Assembly: GCF_002775205.1 (NCBI RefSeq)
Contig: NC_036446.1
Location: 838,272 to 902,271, forward strand
Reading direction: 5' to 3'
DNA length: 64,000 bases
Source of the DNA: Xiphophorus maculatus
Lineage: Eukaryota > Chordata > Actinopteri > Cyprinodontiformes > Poeciliidae
Every line of letters starts with the position of its first letter. The first letter of the stretch is position 1. The notes below the pieces were generated by a model that saw only the letters and a program-made list of their open reading frames with translations, searched no databases and was not told the origin of the DNA. The position numbers were made by a program, and so were the translations under genes. This document shows positions 11,694 through 24,763 of this stretch, in pieces.

Positions 11694-13335
11694 AAGCTGC
11701 AACTGGATCCAGAAACAGAGGAAGTCCTCCAGGCCACCAGGGGGCGCCCAGACCCTCACTGAAGACGGGACGCCCAGGAGAAAGGAGTGAGGCTTTGTGT
11801 TTTTCTGAAGGACATTTTTCAGCTCTGATGTGTTTAAAGACCATGGGAAAAAATAAAATCCTCACCTGCTGGCCTCTGGTTCAACAAAAACCCAGTAAAA
11901 CAATTCTAACTGTTCCTTTAAACGGAACTGATTCGGCCCAAATAAGAGGATCCAGAACCAGACAGCAGAAACCACAGAGATACAGACGAATTATTGATTA
12001 TAAATGATTGATTTCAAAACATAAATTCAAGTGAATGAAGCGATGGGAACAGCAGACGGGAGGAAGAGGAGGAAGAGGAGGAAGGTCGTTATCTGCTGAT
12101 TAATTGAACATGACCCGGATCCTCCGACCCGCAGAGGGCTCCCTCTGGTTCTAACCCGATTACAGTTACTCTAACTCAGTTACACAGCAGATGGTGTGGG
12201 GCACCTCCAGGAACACTGGTGACCTTTGACCTCTTCAAGTTAGAGCAGAGAAACCGGTTCTGATTCATTCAGAACCGACCGACAGCACACAGAACCTGTT
12301 CTGTTCTGATTCAGGTACAGAATGTTCTCTGCTACAGTAATCAGATTACAGCAGAACCAGATCTAGAGAGGATGAATTCTCCATCATGTTTAAGTCGTTT
12401 GGGTCGGATCGGACCAACTGGTTCTGACCTGCGATCCGAACTGAAAACAATTAAAAAGGCTTTAAAGCGGGAAAGTCCCACTTTTCCTGCTCCATAAACG
12501 CACCATCATGGGCTTCAAGCCGCGGCTCCAGAGCCCTGTGTGGCCCCTGGACTCACGTTTTGTGGCCCCTGACTGAAAGTCAAGAAGGATAGAAATTTGG
12601 CGCCATGCACAGGAAGTTGATTTAAATGAAGACTTTAATTTTAATTTTGGTGAAATTGTCACAAATTAAAATGTTATTAACAGAAAATATTTCCTGCCAG
12701 GTTCACGTCTAACTTATGACTTAAAATCCACAAATTTCTGCAACCAAATCTGCTTTCAGTCATTTGTGAAACTTTTTATGTTTCTATTTTTTACTTTAAT
12801 TCATTAAACTTTTATAAAAACGGGAAGTATTTTCACAGAGAGAGACCTAAATTATGCTGTTATTTCTCAAAATTCACCAAATCTTTTTTTGTTTTCAATT
12901 GAAACCTAAAAAACTAAAAAGCTTTTAGTAAACCAAACCTGCAAAAACTTTTTAAAGTTTTGGATCTACAATAATTGATACGTTTCTGCCTAGTTAAAAC
13001 CACGGCGGCTTCATTTATTTTTCTGGCCTGTAATCTTTTGGTTTGACTGATTTTTCTCTGCTGATCTGCACTGAACTTCATTTTCTATCAAAGCATCTAA
13101 AACATTTTTCAGTTTATTTTTGTTGCTTCTGGATCACAGAAAATGAAAACCCAACATCCAGTCCAGTTTGCTCTGGGTTCTGGTCGGTTCCTGGACTCGG
13201 CTCCCGGTTTGGGCTCTTTTTGCTTTAAAGGTCCAGAACCTTCAGGCCGTCTGGGTCGTTGGTTCTGGTGATTCTGGATGGCCACTGATGTTTACAGAAC
13301 CAGAGATTATATAAACATTTTATTCAAAGGGATCA

Positions 13336-13374
13336 CAAAGCTAAAACCCAACATCCGGTTGGGTTTTAGCTTTG
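13336..13374. repeat. Perfect 17-bp hairpin, 5-nt loop
   Basis: Arms CAAAGCTAAAACCCAAC and GTTGGGTTTTAGCTTTG are exact reverse complements around the loop ATCCG. The function is unknown; it could be a cruciform or a relic of a small element. Confidence 0.85.
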
Positions 13375-13679
13375 ATTCCACATCAACTCTATTTTAATTC
13401 TGCTAATTTACAAAAAAAAAAGATAAAACCCAAACCTGATCAGAGAAATAAGCTGTAAATCAGTTTGTACCACTACAAAGTTTCTGCTCGTCTTAAAGCA
13501 ACAATCAGGAAAACCAAATATTTAGTCTTCATTTATAGCAGCTGAACATTGACTGCAACAAACTGAATTTAATGAAAGTTAAACTCAGTTCAGCATAAAT
13601 AACTTTCTTCACTATTTGAATCTCTAACAGCTAAAATATGATTAATATCCATTTATACCTCAACACGCCTCCTGCTGAT

Positions 13680-13900
13680 AAAGATAATGAACCGAACTCA
13701 CCGGGTTTCTGGATCCGAACCGGATTTTTCCGAGTTCTTCAAACGAACTCGAGTGTTTCCGAGAAAAGCCGAGCGACCAGGTGAAGAGTCCGGCAGCAGC
13801 CGCTCCGCTGCGGGCTCGATCCGCGGTGAGTGGCGACGACGCGCCGCTGAACGAACCGACAAGAGACCAGAGCCGCTTCCGGTTGGCTCTTCAGAATAAA
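13680..13900. promoter_or_regulatory. CpG-rich patch, possible orphan promoter
   Basis: A local CpG-dense stretch in AT-rich DNA. It contains an ETS-like site (CTTCCGG, near 13875) and two splice-donor-like motifs on the plus strand (CCAGGTGAAG near 13780 and CGGTGAGT near 13825). No coding exon could be attached to it on either strand. A promoter for a non-coding or unrecognised transcript is possible. Confidence 0.3.
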
Positions 13901-14561
13901 AGCACCACGGATGTTTATCACCAGCTTCCTGTGGGGCTGTTAAATATGGGGAGGCGTTTTATTCAAATGAATTCAATAAATAAATACACCAAATAAATAA
14001 ATATCTGCGTATTAGCTCCATAAACATGCTCATGATAAAACAGAAGAAAAATACATGTAAAAACAAACCATTAACGATGGGCTTATTTAGTCAATTTCAT
14101 CAATTGTGATTTTATTTCAAGACTATTTTATGCATTTTCTGATGTATTCATTTCAAAATGTTTTTATTTTTATGTTGACTTTTATTTTGTAAGGCTACTT
14201 AGAAAACTCCACCTCATTTAAATAGAACATGGAATAAAAAAAAACTGATATAAAAACGGATTTAAACAAATAAAAGTCCACAGAAATAAGTGTCAGAATA
14301 AAACATGAAGTGGTTTTTATCCAAATAAAAGAAAAAATATATATAAATAAAAAACAGCAAATAGTGAAATAATGAAACAGGGAGTATTTTGTCATCCACT
14401 GTTAGAAAATATTTAAAATCTGTATTTCATTTTATGTGGACATTTATTTATTTGATTGAGTATGTATTAATTATTTATTAATAACAGTATTGCCTTATTT
14501 ATCACTGAAACCCAGAAAAAAACAAACGGATCAGAACCCAGTCCTGAAGGCGCCAAACGGG

Positions 14562-14625
14562 TCAGCGGCTCAGGTCCAGCGGCTCAGGTCCAGCGGCTCA
14601 GGTCCAGCGGCTCAGGTCCAGCGTT
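14562..14625. repeat. 14-bp tandem repeat (~4.5 copies)
   Basis: Consecutive near-perfect copies of CAGCGGCTCAGGTC just beyond the cd82 3' end. Confidence 0.9.
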
Positions 14626-14811
14626 AGACCTGCAGGAAAACGTTCTGCTGTTTTTCTTCACCAGTGGAGTAAAAAGTTTGGCTTCAGTTGGTGAATCAAA
14701 GTAACATCAACGTTAACTTCCTGTAGACGGTGAGGAGTCGTCCAGAACCAGAACCAGAACCACGCGCCAACCGGTAACACAATGAATCCACAAACATAAA
14801 ACGTTGTTCAG

Positions 14812-14817
14812 TTTATT
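14812..14817 (-). terminator. cd82: cd82 poly(A) signal (AATAAA)
   Basis: TTTATT on the plus strand is AATAAA on the minus strand, ~630 nt downstream of the cd82 stop codon. It is the likely polyadenylation signal, giving a 3' end near 14.79 kb. Confidence 0.6.
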
Positions 14818-15442
14818 GACAAAAACATAATAAATGATGTGAGTACTTTTTCCCTCCACAACGTTTTCATCCCACCAGTTATTACAAAGTTAATCCACTT
14901 TTAATTCAGACAATACAAAAACTTTAAAAAATACAGCGAGGCTCAAAGGTTTCTGTCAGCTCTCCACTAAATTCAGAGTTAAACTTGCTGTGAAGCTAAA
15001 GTAAAGTTTAAACTGGAAACCAGTATGTGTAGTACCACTAAACCCAGTCAGGAGGAAAACTTTAATAATACAGGAAACCTGCTGGAGTTCATAGAAATAA
15101 TCCTTTAAATTATATACAAAGTACTAAAAACATTTCACATGTCAGCTGGTGGGAGTAAAAACCAGCAGAGATCCGATCCAGACCTGCTGCTCCAACTGGG
15201 AGGACTGGGAAGAGCTGCTCGCTTTTTACTCCACCCATTCATCGAATTTCTAATTTCATTTTCATTTTCAGCATCGTTCGGATCCGAAAACTACAAACGT
15301 TTCTAAAGTGCTTAAAGGAAACTAGTCTGACAAAAGCAGAAGGAAAATCTGATAAAACAAAGAAAATACTCATTATTTAACATATGGACAGAAGTTCAGC
15401 AAATCCAGGCTGAAACTGGTTTGAACTCTTCCTCCCAGTTCC

Positions 15443-18400
15443 TCAGTACTTGGGCACTTTGCTGTAATCCTCCTGGAAGTTTCTGCACATGCAGACGGAC
15501 AGAACCATCCCCAGCAGCTGCAGATCACAGAAACATCTGATTAAAACAGGAGCAGCTCCAGCATTCCTGTCCGTCCCTGAGCTGAGGCGTTCCTCAGGGA
15601 GCCGGACTCCTTTCTATCCTCCATTGCACAATAAAGAGCCTTTTGTATTACAGTATAGAATATGTTTATGTAATTCATATTTCTAAAAGTTATTTCTCAT
15701 TTTGGGTTTGAAGCTCTTTAGCGACGCTTGGCAGATAAAGAATGGACATGAGTAATTCTAGTATTAATGAGAACGTGTAATTAAGGTATAATTGTTGAAA
15801 TGGTACATATATATTTCTACGTATATATTTCAATTATGTAACTTTGAACCAAAGGATTACTTTAGACTATGAAAAAATAACATATAAATGATGAGGAATA
15901 AGTAATAATGATTACATGTTGTCTGTTTTAATATATCAGTTATAGAAAACAATAATAAAACCTTTTTATTACACGACCTCGCTCTGAGTTACGATCATTT
16001 ACTGAGTTAATCTGCTCATTGTGCACTTCCATGTAGTTCATCCTCCGACCACTAGATGGTATCAAAGCACTTCTAGAAGTATATGTAATATGTGAGGAAT
16101 ATGCCTCAACCAACATTTGTAATAATGCTGCTAATTAGCTTAACTCTTTGATCATTTATGTTCCTAAAGTTTCCCTCCAACCACCGACACAGAACTTCAA
16201 CATGTTCTACGGTCTTTGTTCTACGTTGTTTGCCCTTCGTTGTTTGTAGTGCGATGCTCGTTCTACGATGTTCGTGGCGCAGTGTCCCTTCTACGTTGTT
16301 TGTTCTGTGATGTTCGTTCCGCGATGCTCACTCTGCAATGTTTGTTCTACGATGTTCGTTCTGCGATGTTCGTTCTGTGTTGTTCGTTCCGAGATGTTCG
16401 TTCTGCGATGTTTGTTCTACGTTATTTGCTTTTCGTTGTTTGTACTGCGATGTTTGTACTGCGATGTTCGTTCCGCGATGTTCCTTCTACGTTGTTTGTT
16501 CTGTGATGTTCGTTCAGCAGTGTTTGTACTGCGATGTTTGTTCTACGATGTTCGTTCTGCGTTGTTCGTTCCGCGATGCTCACTCTGCGATGTTTGTTCT
16601 ACGTTGTTTGTACTGCGATGTTCGTTCTGCGATGTTTGTTCTACGTTGTTTGCTTTTTGTTGTTTGTACTGCGATGTTTGTACTGCGATGTTTGTTCTAC
16701 GTTGTTTGCTTTTCGTTGTTTGTACTGCGATGTTTGTACTGCGATGTTCGTTCCGCGATGTTCGTTCTACGATGTTCGATCTACGATGTTCGTTCCGCGA
16801 TGTTCGTGCCACGATGTTCATTCTGCGATGTTCGCTCTACGTTGTCTGCTCTTCGTTGTTTGTACTGCGATGTTCGTTCTACGTTGTTTGTACTGCGATG
16901 TTCGTTCTACGTTGTTTGTACTGCGATGTTCGTTCTACGTTGTTTGTACTGCGATGTTCGTTCTACATTGTTCGTTCCGTGGTGTTCGTTCCGCGATGTT
17001 CGTTCTGTGTTGTTCGTTCCGAGATGTTTGTTCTACGTTGTTTGCTTTTCGTTGTTTGTACTGCGATGTTCGTTCCGCGATGTTCGTTCTACGATGTTCG
17101 TTCCGCGATGTTCGATCTACGATGTTCGTTCTGCGATGTTTGTTCTACGTTGTTTGCTCTTCGTTGTTTGTACTGCGATGTTCGTTCTACGTTGTTCATT
17201 CCGTGGTGTTCGTTCCGGGATGTTCGTTCTGTGTTGTTCGTTCCGCGATGTTCGTTCCGGGATGTTCGTTCTGTGTTGTTCGTTCCGCGATGTTCGTTCC
17301 GCGATGTTCGTTCCGCGATGTTCGTTCTGCGGTGTTTGTTCTACGTTGTCTGCTCTTCGTTGTTTGTACTGCGATGTTCGTTCTACGTTGTTTGTACTGC
17401 GATGTTCGTTCCGGGATGTTCGTTCTGTGTTGTTCGTTCTGCGATGTTCGTTCTGCGATGTTTGTTCTACGTTGTTTGTACTGCGATGTTCGTCCTACGA
17501 TGTTCGTTCCGCGATGTTCGTTCCGCGATGCTTGTTCTACGTTGTTTGTACTGCGATGTTCGTTCCGCGGTGTTCGTTGTGCGATGTTCGTTCTACGTTG
17601 TTCGTTCTGCGATGTTCGTTCTGCGTTGTTCGTTCTGCGTTGTTTGTTCCACGATGTTCGTTCCGCGATGTTCGTTCTACGATGTTCGTTCCGCTATGGT
17701 CGTTCAGCATTGTTCGTTGTGCGATGTTTGTTCTACGTTGTTTGTTCTGCGATGTTCTCAGGAAACACAAATCGTACCTCGATGAATGCCACCGCCACGC
17801 AGACCCCCAGCACCACGCCGATGTTGGTGAGCAGCCAGCTCTCCACGCTCTTAGAGCAACCCTGAGGCAGAAACCAGACGGGAATTCAGCCAGATAAACC
17901 GGATAAAACCGGATTCAACTGGAATTGAATTGAGCTGTATTCGGCGGGACTGAACCGGACCGAACGGCGTTCTTTCTCACCGTGCTGTAAACGGGCCAGT
18001 CGGCCGTCTTGGACTTGCAGAGCCAACTGTTTTCCGGGTCGGACTCGGCCGGGTTCAGGTGGGTCATAGAGACATTCTGACAGGAGCAGGGGAACAGAAC
18101 CTCAGAACTGTTTTTGATCACCTGGTTCACCTTCCAGTCCTCATGGTCTGTCCAGCCGCAGCATTCCATCTGCAGGGAGGTCAAAGGTCATCAAAACAAC
18201 AGCTAAAGGAACTAGTTTCTGTCCCGGATCGGTTTCCGATCCGAACAGAGCGAGGCTGCTTAGCGCTGAACTCACGTTCTTCTGGACGAAGCTCCAGGCC
18301 CGCTCCGTGCTTGTGTTATTGTCGGAGAAACCTTCCAGCACCTCGCCGATGACCTTTGACATCTCTTTGTGCAGCTGGAAGACGACAGGAAGTTAGAAAA

Positions 18401-21400
18401 GCCTGTTTGGTTCTGATGGCGATCCAGATTGGTTCGTATAAAAAACCAGCACATAAATAAAATAAATCTGCTTTCTGTATGAGTTTAATATAAACAACTT
18501 CAATCTGTTTCCTTCATTCTTATTTTTATTTCTCCTTATTTTTTAATATATCGATTGGCTGAATAATAAAACTGTAAAATATTTTCACTTTATATTTCCT
18601 TTTTCTTATTTGGTAATTTTTCATTGAATTGTTTATTTCTATTTAAAATAAATGTTAAATATTTTGAACACATTTATTTTTTCTATTACATTTAATTATG
18701 CTTTTATTTACTATTTTACTTGCTGTTTATGTTTTTTTTCATTTTAGTTTTTTAAAAATAATTTTATTTACATATTGCTTTCTTTATTTATTTTACAAAG
18801 TAATTAACATTTATTTTTTACCTGTTCAAAGGATAACTTTATGTGTTGCCTTTATAGACGCTAATAAATATATTTTTCAAACATTTATTTATGCAGCACA
18901 AACTCATAATGTCGCCTGAAAGTATTTTAGAAAAAAAATACATTTAATCTAAACATAAAATAATAATTATTCATAAAAACAAAATTCACTGAAAATATTG
19001 GGAGAGAGAAAGACTAACATATAATATGATTAAAAATTTTAAAATATGCAGCAGATTAAAATAAACGCCCCCGTTTGAACAGCGGGGGGCGCCAGAGCAC
19101 CAGCTGCTGTCTCTCAGGTTGTCCTGTCATGTGATCACCAACCAGCCAATCAGAGAGCTTCCTGGGCTAACCACAAACTGAATGCTGAAGTCGACATTTC
19201 CTAGAAGAGAAACTGAAAACTTAGATACTAATATGACTGAAGAGGAAGTGACATCACTCACCTCTTCCTTCTGGAAGTAGATAAGAGAACCGGCAACGAT
19301 CTGAGCGATGAGGATCAGAACCAGGCAGGTGAAGTACTGAGGAAGACGAGGAAGAGGCAAGTTAGGCAGGAATCCTGATCCGACCAAACAAAGTTATTCT
19401 GAAATAATCTGTCGGAGATCCAGAGGAAATAATCTGGATGAGCTCCAGGACTCACCAGGCCCAGCACACAGCGGATCTCGTAAATGGCTCCCACGCAGCC
19501 GACGAAGCCCATCAGCATGGAGAACGCACCGACTGCGACCAGGATGTAGCAGGCCACCTTCACAGACGTCACGTTATCTGAGGAGAAACGCCAGCAGTCG
19601 TTACTTACCACTTGCTTAATAAAGTTTATATGAAAAAAAATGAAAAAATGAGAAGGTGAGGGGAGGAAATGGAGCTGCTAGGTAAGCAAACCTCTAAATG
19701 AAGCAATCAATATTCTTTACATAAAGAATTCTTAGCCATCAAAAACCAAAACTTCAACATAATGTTGAACTTTACTCAACAGACGTTTCACCACCACAGC
19801 TGAAAACAGAACAGCTGGTTTGACCTTAGCAGGCCCCGCAGCTGGAGGAAGCGCTAACAGAAACCGTGGCTTGCTCTCTAAATAAAACAACGTAGTAAAA
19901 ATAAACTCATGGTTTCTTAGACAGCTGTGACTTAAAGGTTTTTCCAGGCTCAGTCTCACTTCTGCTGGAGCCTGGTTGGTGATATCAGAAGTTTTTAAAA
20001 AGTATCACTTCAGCTTCACTGAATGTATTCTGGTATCATTCAGGAACTGTCACGTTGTTTTTTACACTACACAGAAAAGGTTACATTTCAAACAATCTGT
20101 GGTTTTTAAAAGGTGAACCCAACTGGAAAAAGAAAAAATATTAAATGTCCAGTGTACTGAGTAAGGAACTTTGGGAACTAAACTAAAAGTGACTGAAAAA
20201 CAAAAAAAAACCAAATCCTTGTCCATGTTACAGCATATAAGATCCACATGATCAGATCTGGAACCACGTTTTGCACTGCATGATGGGAAAACCAGACATG
20301 TTGCTGCACCAGAATCAGTCCACAACATTTTATTTTCCTCCATTCTGAGCCAAATATTTTAATTCTTCCTAAATCTAAACAGCAGAATCAGGATCCTAAA
20401 ATAGTTCGGATTGTAGTTTCTGTTATCAGGCCTATGGGTCACTGTGGCTACGGCCTGAACTACAGATGCAACAAACAAATTAGCTGGAAAACTGCAACTT
20501 TCAGTTTGATTGAAACTTTTTTAAAAATTTATTTGACAAACTAAAACAAACAAACAAAAAGAAAAACTTCTAATCACAGGAAGTGCTGCTGGGTTTGGAA
20601 GATCTGGATCCTTCCAGGAATTCACACAGAGAGCCATGTTTTAGTAGCGCTAGCAATGCTAAACGCTAATCTAAGTTGTGAAACAGTTTCAAATTCTGGT
20701 TCTGTTGCTTTAAAATATTAGCAGAACTTCTACTAATAGAAATAAAACCTGTATAATTATAAATAATACCAGCAAATATTTATTCTAAAATATTTAGCCA
20801 GCAAGGTAAATATTTAGCTTCATACTAAGCAGCTAGCTTCAACCTAAATGGCGAGCTTGTTAACTACATAAAACTAAAAATTTAGCTTCAAACTGTGACA
20901 TTTATAAATGAATTAATTCCTTTGTGGTATCTGTACCATTACACTCTGAAAAGTAAACCCTTATTGTTCTGTAAAAGATAAACGACCCAAATCATTGCTG
21001 TTCATTTCAGGCGGTGAAACTTTACAGAGCGACTCTGAACTCTGACCTGAAGTCGGCTTCCGTTCTTCTCCGTCTGACTCAGCGCCATCTTGGTTGAGTC
21101 TGGCTTATCACTGATTCGCTGTGGACGTCACTCCGACCCAACAACTGCTTCATGAAACGTCCCATTGAACATCAATACGTGTTATTTACGTTCAGGCACA
21201 CAGCTGGGCAGCCCTGAGGGCGCGGCGCCGCTGCAGAGTGGGCCGAGTGTGCGGTGATGAGTAAGGCGGTGATGTGATGCATGCTGATGCTGGCCGCAGC
21301 AGAAAGGAGCCAGTGTGCGGCGGAGGACACCTGCTGAGCGGACAAACGTCCTCAGTGACGCCGGCGGCCCGGATCCCGCGCCGTTACACTCGCTCAGTGT

Positions 21401-24400
21401 TCGGCTCCGTCATTCTGCTTCACAGCCTTTATGTCCGCTGACACTGCGCGTCTCTTTCTCCTCATCCTCACCACGCTTCGCCTCTGGCTCACTGCGTCTC
21501 CATCACCACGTCACATAAACACTCAGCTCTTTACATCATCAACATTAAACCCGGTCAGATTTAAACGTCTTCTGCCGACTTTCCGCTGTCAGACAGGCTC
21601 CACTGCGGCTATTCATGTCTGACCGCTGCTCTATCAGAATAGCATGCATTAAAGCAGTGAGTACGCATGCCTGCACATGCGCATTAAGAAGTCTGACCGC
21701 CAGAGGAGCTGTCAGTTCAGCATAGCGGACGGTTGTGACGAAAATAAGTCATTAAATTGTTTTCAATGATAACTAGATAGATATTTGTCGTGGTTTCAAA
21801 GTGTATTTAAAGCAGAGTCTAGCTAAAGCTGCAGTCAGCTACAACACGCCGTATAAACTCATTAACCTACTGAACCGCTAAGTCAGGATGTCATACAGCT
21901 GTTAATAACAAAGTGTGTGACGATCTACGCCATGATTCTATGTAGCTGATTAAATAAGATCATATGCTGATCTGACAGGACACCGGCTTGGTTTGGGAAC
22001 ATTTTTCACCCTCATCATGAACCGTGGATCGAATGCTAGCTAGCGCTGGTTATTTTTGGTTGATTTAATGTTTTCATGATCTAAAATACGGTGGCTGACA
22101 GGTGTAAACGCGCAGCAAACATGCATGATGCAAACTCCAAAACACGCAAATACACAAAAAACAACTGCAACAGAGAAACTCTGCAATCAGACAAAATGCT
22201 GTAAAAGAGGTTAAATTCAGACTAGAGCGTCTTCCTCTAAACCTGATGCTAATCTCTGATCATCATGATCGGCTGCTGCGGTTCTGACTGCGTCAAACCA
22301 CCGCGTTTAGCAGACCAAACAGGAAGTCATGACGGCTGGCCGCCATTTCTTAGTTATCACACTCTGTAAAGTTTCAATCCTGGACATTAATCATGTCAGA
22401 GTTCTGACATCTGCCTCAATCCTGTGAAATTATTCCATCTTTTAAAGATTAATTATACCCCAAATCAACTTTTTGTTGCAGATAAACTGTAAAATTGCTG
22501 CTTAAGGATTCTATTTTTATGTTTCTATGCAAATTGTACGGTGGCCGACAGGTGCAAATGCGCAGCAAAAGAGAAAACATGCAAACAACAAAAAAAAAAC
22601 GCGCACAAATTAAATGCGGCAAGCAAAAAGCGAATAAAATGCAGCAAACAAAAAGAGAGACGCAAACAAAAAAGAAGACACCCCCGAATGAAATGCAGCA
22701 AACAAAGAGTGTTGAAAACGGAAGTGCTCCAGACCACTAGGGGGAGTCAAAGAAAATAGTATTCATTTCTATGGGACCAGATGCAAGATTCAGAGAGATA
22801 CCTTTACTTTCTTTCAAATTTCTTTCTCTGAATCTTGCATCTGGTCCCATAGAAATGAATACTATTTTCTTTGACTCCCCCTAGTGGTCTGGAGCACTTC
22901 CGTTTTCAACACTTTTTGTTTGCTGCATTTCATTCGGGGGTGTCTTCTTTTTTGTTTGCGTCTCACTTTTTGTTTGCTGCATTTCATTCGGGGGTGTCTT
23001 CTTTTTTGTTTGCGTCTCTCTTTTTGTTTGCTGCATTTTATTCGCTTTTTGCTTGCCGCATTTAATTTGTGCGCGTTTTTTTTTTGTTGTTTGCATGTTT
23101 CTCTTTTGCTGCGCATTTGCACCTGTCGGCCACCGTAAAATTGTGCTTTATTCATGCAAGTTTGTTTAATTCTGCAACATTCTGACCTAAAACCATCGTG
23201 GTGCTGCCCTCTTTGGGTTAAACCGTGATACTGCAGTTGAGTTTTCTTTTAGTTTACGACTCTCAGACTCATCTTACTCAGACACGCCCCCTAGTGGAGA
23301 GTCAGGGGGTGGAGTAGCAGCATTGCTAGCGTTTCTGTAGCCTGAGTTTCCTCTGAGTGACTGGTGCTTTAAAAACAAAAAACCCTCCAATAACAGAGGA
23401 AAAGCTGCTAGTCTCTCTCACATTCAGCGTCATTCTGGACTAAAGAATTTATAAACATCAAACCCAGAAGCAAAATAAAGCAGTTTAAAGGTTCATCTTC
23501 AGTTAAAATACATTTTATCTATGAGTCATGTGATGCGTTTTATTTCGATAATCAGTGAAGTGGATAATCAGCTGTGGAGAATAAAGTCATTTTAAGGTGA
23601 AGTCCAGTTTTGTGACCCAGTTATTCTGGTTTCAATGCAGTTATAAATAAAATGGAAATACTGATTTCCTCATTTGTGGTTTAGTCAAACTAAATGTGGT
23701 TTAGTCAGGAAAACATTTGAAATGTTTGAGTTGGTCAGGATGACGGGAAGCCGGATGCGACACTTACTGATGACCACGGTGAAGCTCTCGTTGTCCAGGA
23801 GGAGCCAGAGTCCGAAGCCCAGGACGGCAACACCGAGCAGCTGGAGAGCGACATGAGAACAGAAAAGAGTCACAGAACGGTCTGGGTCCGCCAAAATAAA
23901 CGTCTACGCCAACAGAACAATGACTAGCTCAAAAGGTTAACCAATCTCTAACGTAACATTAAACGCGTTCATGTAAAAACTGCAACAGTTGCAATTAAAA
24001 TGAGCAGGAAAATTAGCCGCTACATCCAGCTAATGCTAGCCGAGTCATGCTAACATTAGCTTTGGAAAGGAATCCAGCTTATTGATATTTCTTTAATAAA
24101 TATGACAAGTATCAAACATGTATGAATAAAATGTGAAATTAGAAAAGTTTTTGTTTGCCTGCTGTTAGCTTGTTTTAGCTAACGGTAAACTGCACTAGCT
24201 AAGCTAAACTTATTAAGCTAGCACCACTCTTCTATCATGTTTCAGCTTGAGCTTTTCAGTTTTTAAAACCTTTATATAGACATTAATTTAACAATTAAAT
24301 AAACCAACCACATTATACAAACAATTGAAAGTAATTGGATTTCTATTTTTTTTCTATTTTTGTACTTTTATTAATTAAGTGAAATGTCAGTTTGTAAAAT

Positions 24401-24750
24401 AATCTGCAAACTTACAACGGCTCTTTAGCTAAAAATGATAAAAAATGAATAAAGTGAAAAACTGTGAAGTGGAAGAAAAATCATTCATGGTCCTCAGCAG
24501 TTTTATACAAATAATAATCTGAAAAGTGTGGAGCGCATTTCTATTCAGCTTTTTTATATTCATTTGACCGAGAAACATCTCCAGCTCAGTCAGGTTGGAT
24601 GGACAACATCTGAGAAAATCAGTTTTCAAGTTTAACTAAAGACTCAGATTTTTATAAGTAACTGAGTCAGGCAGCAGAAAAACTCACGAAGAAGATGAGG
24701 TTGAACAGGAACAGGAAGTACTTGCTGACAGTCAGGCATCCTTTCCCCAT
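15443..24750 (-). CDS. cd82: CD82-type tetraspanin, 8 coding exons, 259 aa
   Basis: Spliced minus-strand gene; coding exons 24750-24688, 23840-23768, 19577-19456, 19336-19262, 18374-18276, 18169-17981, 17861-17778 and 15517-15443. All introns are GT-AG and the 780-nt total is in frame. The protein is a four-pass membrane organiser of the CD82 (KAI1) group: TM1 in exons 1-2 (MGKGCLTVSKYF start), TM2 and TM3 in exons 3-4 (GCVGAIYEIRC loop), a large extracellular loop with CCG at residues 147-149 and the PCSC cysteine pair, and TM4 in exons 7-8. The tail ends EDYSKVPKY, where YSKV is a YxxPhi sorting signal. Three N-glycosylation sequons are visible (NNTS, NSS, NVS). Human CD82 is 267 aa, so this copy looks full length. 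Whether it is the teleost a or b paralogue cannot be told here. Intron 2 holds a fold-back element and intron 7 a large minisatellite. Confidence 0.97.
16215..17757. repeat. 14-bp minisatellite, ~110 copies, in cd82 intron 7
   Basis: Tandem array of a 14-nt unit, typically GCGATGTTCGTTCT with variants ACGTTGTTTGTACT and GTGTTGTTCGTTCC. Fourteen is not a multiple of three, so three units (42 nt) pass through all frames. The unit creates no stop codon, so all three plus-strand frames stay open for 440-520 codons. This is a by-product of the repeat, not coding. The array ends ~20 bp from the exon 7 splice donor of cd82 (17777). Confidence 0.95.
22538..23136. mobile_element. 599-bp fold-back element with long inverted arms
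   Basis: Left arm 22538-22796 and right arm 22825-23136 are reverse complements around a 28-nt loop. The termini are ACGGTGGCC...GGCCACCGT. The right arm is 53 bp longer because one internal segment (GCATTTCATTCGGGGGTGTC plus flanks) is duplicated. The flanks are CAAATTGT and AAAATTGT, an 8-bp target duplication with one mismatch, which points to hAT-type transposition. It lies in cd82 intron 2, so the pre-mRNA would carry a ~260-bp hairpin. A decayed relative of one arm is visible near 22085-22200. Confidence 0.9.
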
Positions 24751-24763
24751 CGTGCTTTATCTG
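24751..24763 (-). other. cd82: cd82 5' UTR part of the first coding exon
   Basis: The minus strand reads TTGCAG|ATAAAGCACG before the ATG, a good splice acceptor. Transcription of cd82 therefore starts in at least one upstream non-coding exon. Confidence 0.6.

Larger units (their letters stand above)
11694..14790. other. Intergenic region between the repeat block and cd82
   Basis: No supported coding gene. It contains a decayed GC-rich repeat-like segment near 12460-12640, AT-rich sequence, a perfect hairpin (13336-13374), a CpG-rich patch (13680-13900) and a 14-bp tandem repeat (14562-14625), the last three listed separately. Confidence 0.6.

Noticed and set aside
16216-17897. Three overlapping plus-strand frames of 443-519 codons with Cys/Val/Phe-rich repeats
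   Set aside because: Produced by a stop-free 14-bp minisatellite in a cd82 intron. All three frames are open, which a real gene would not show.
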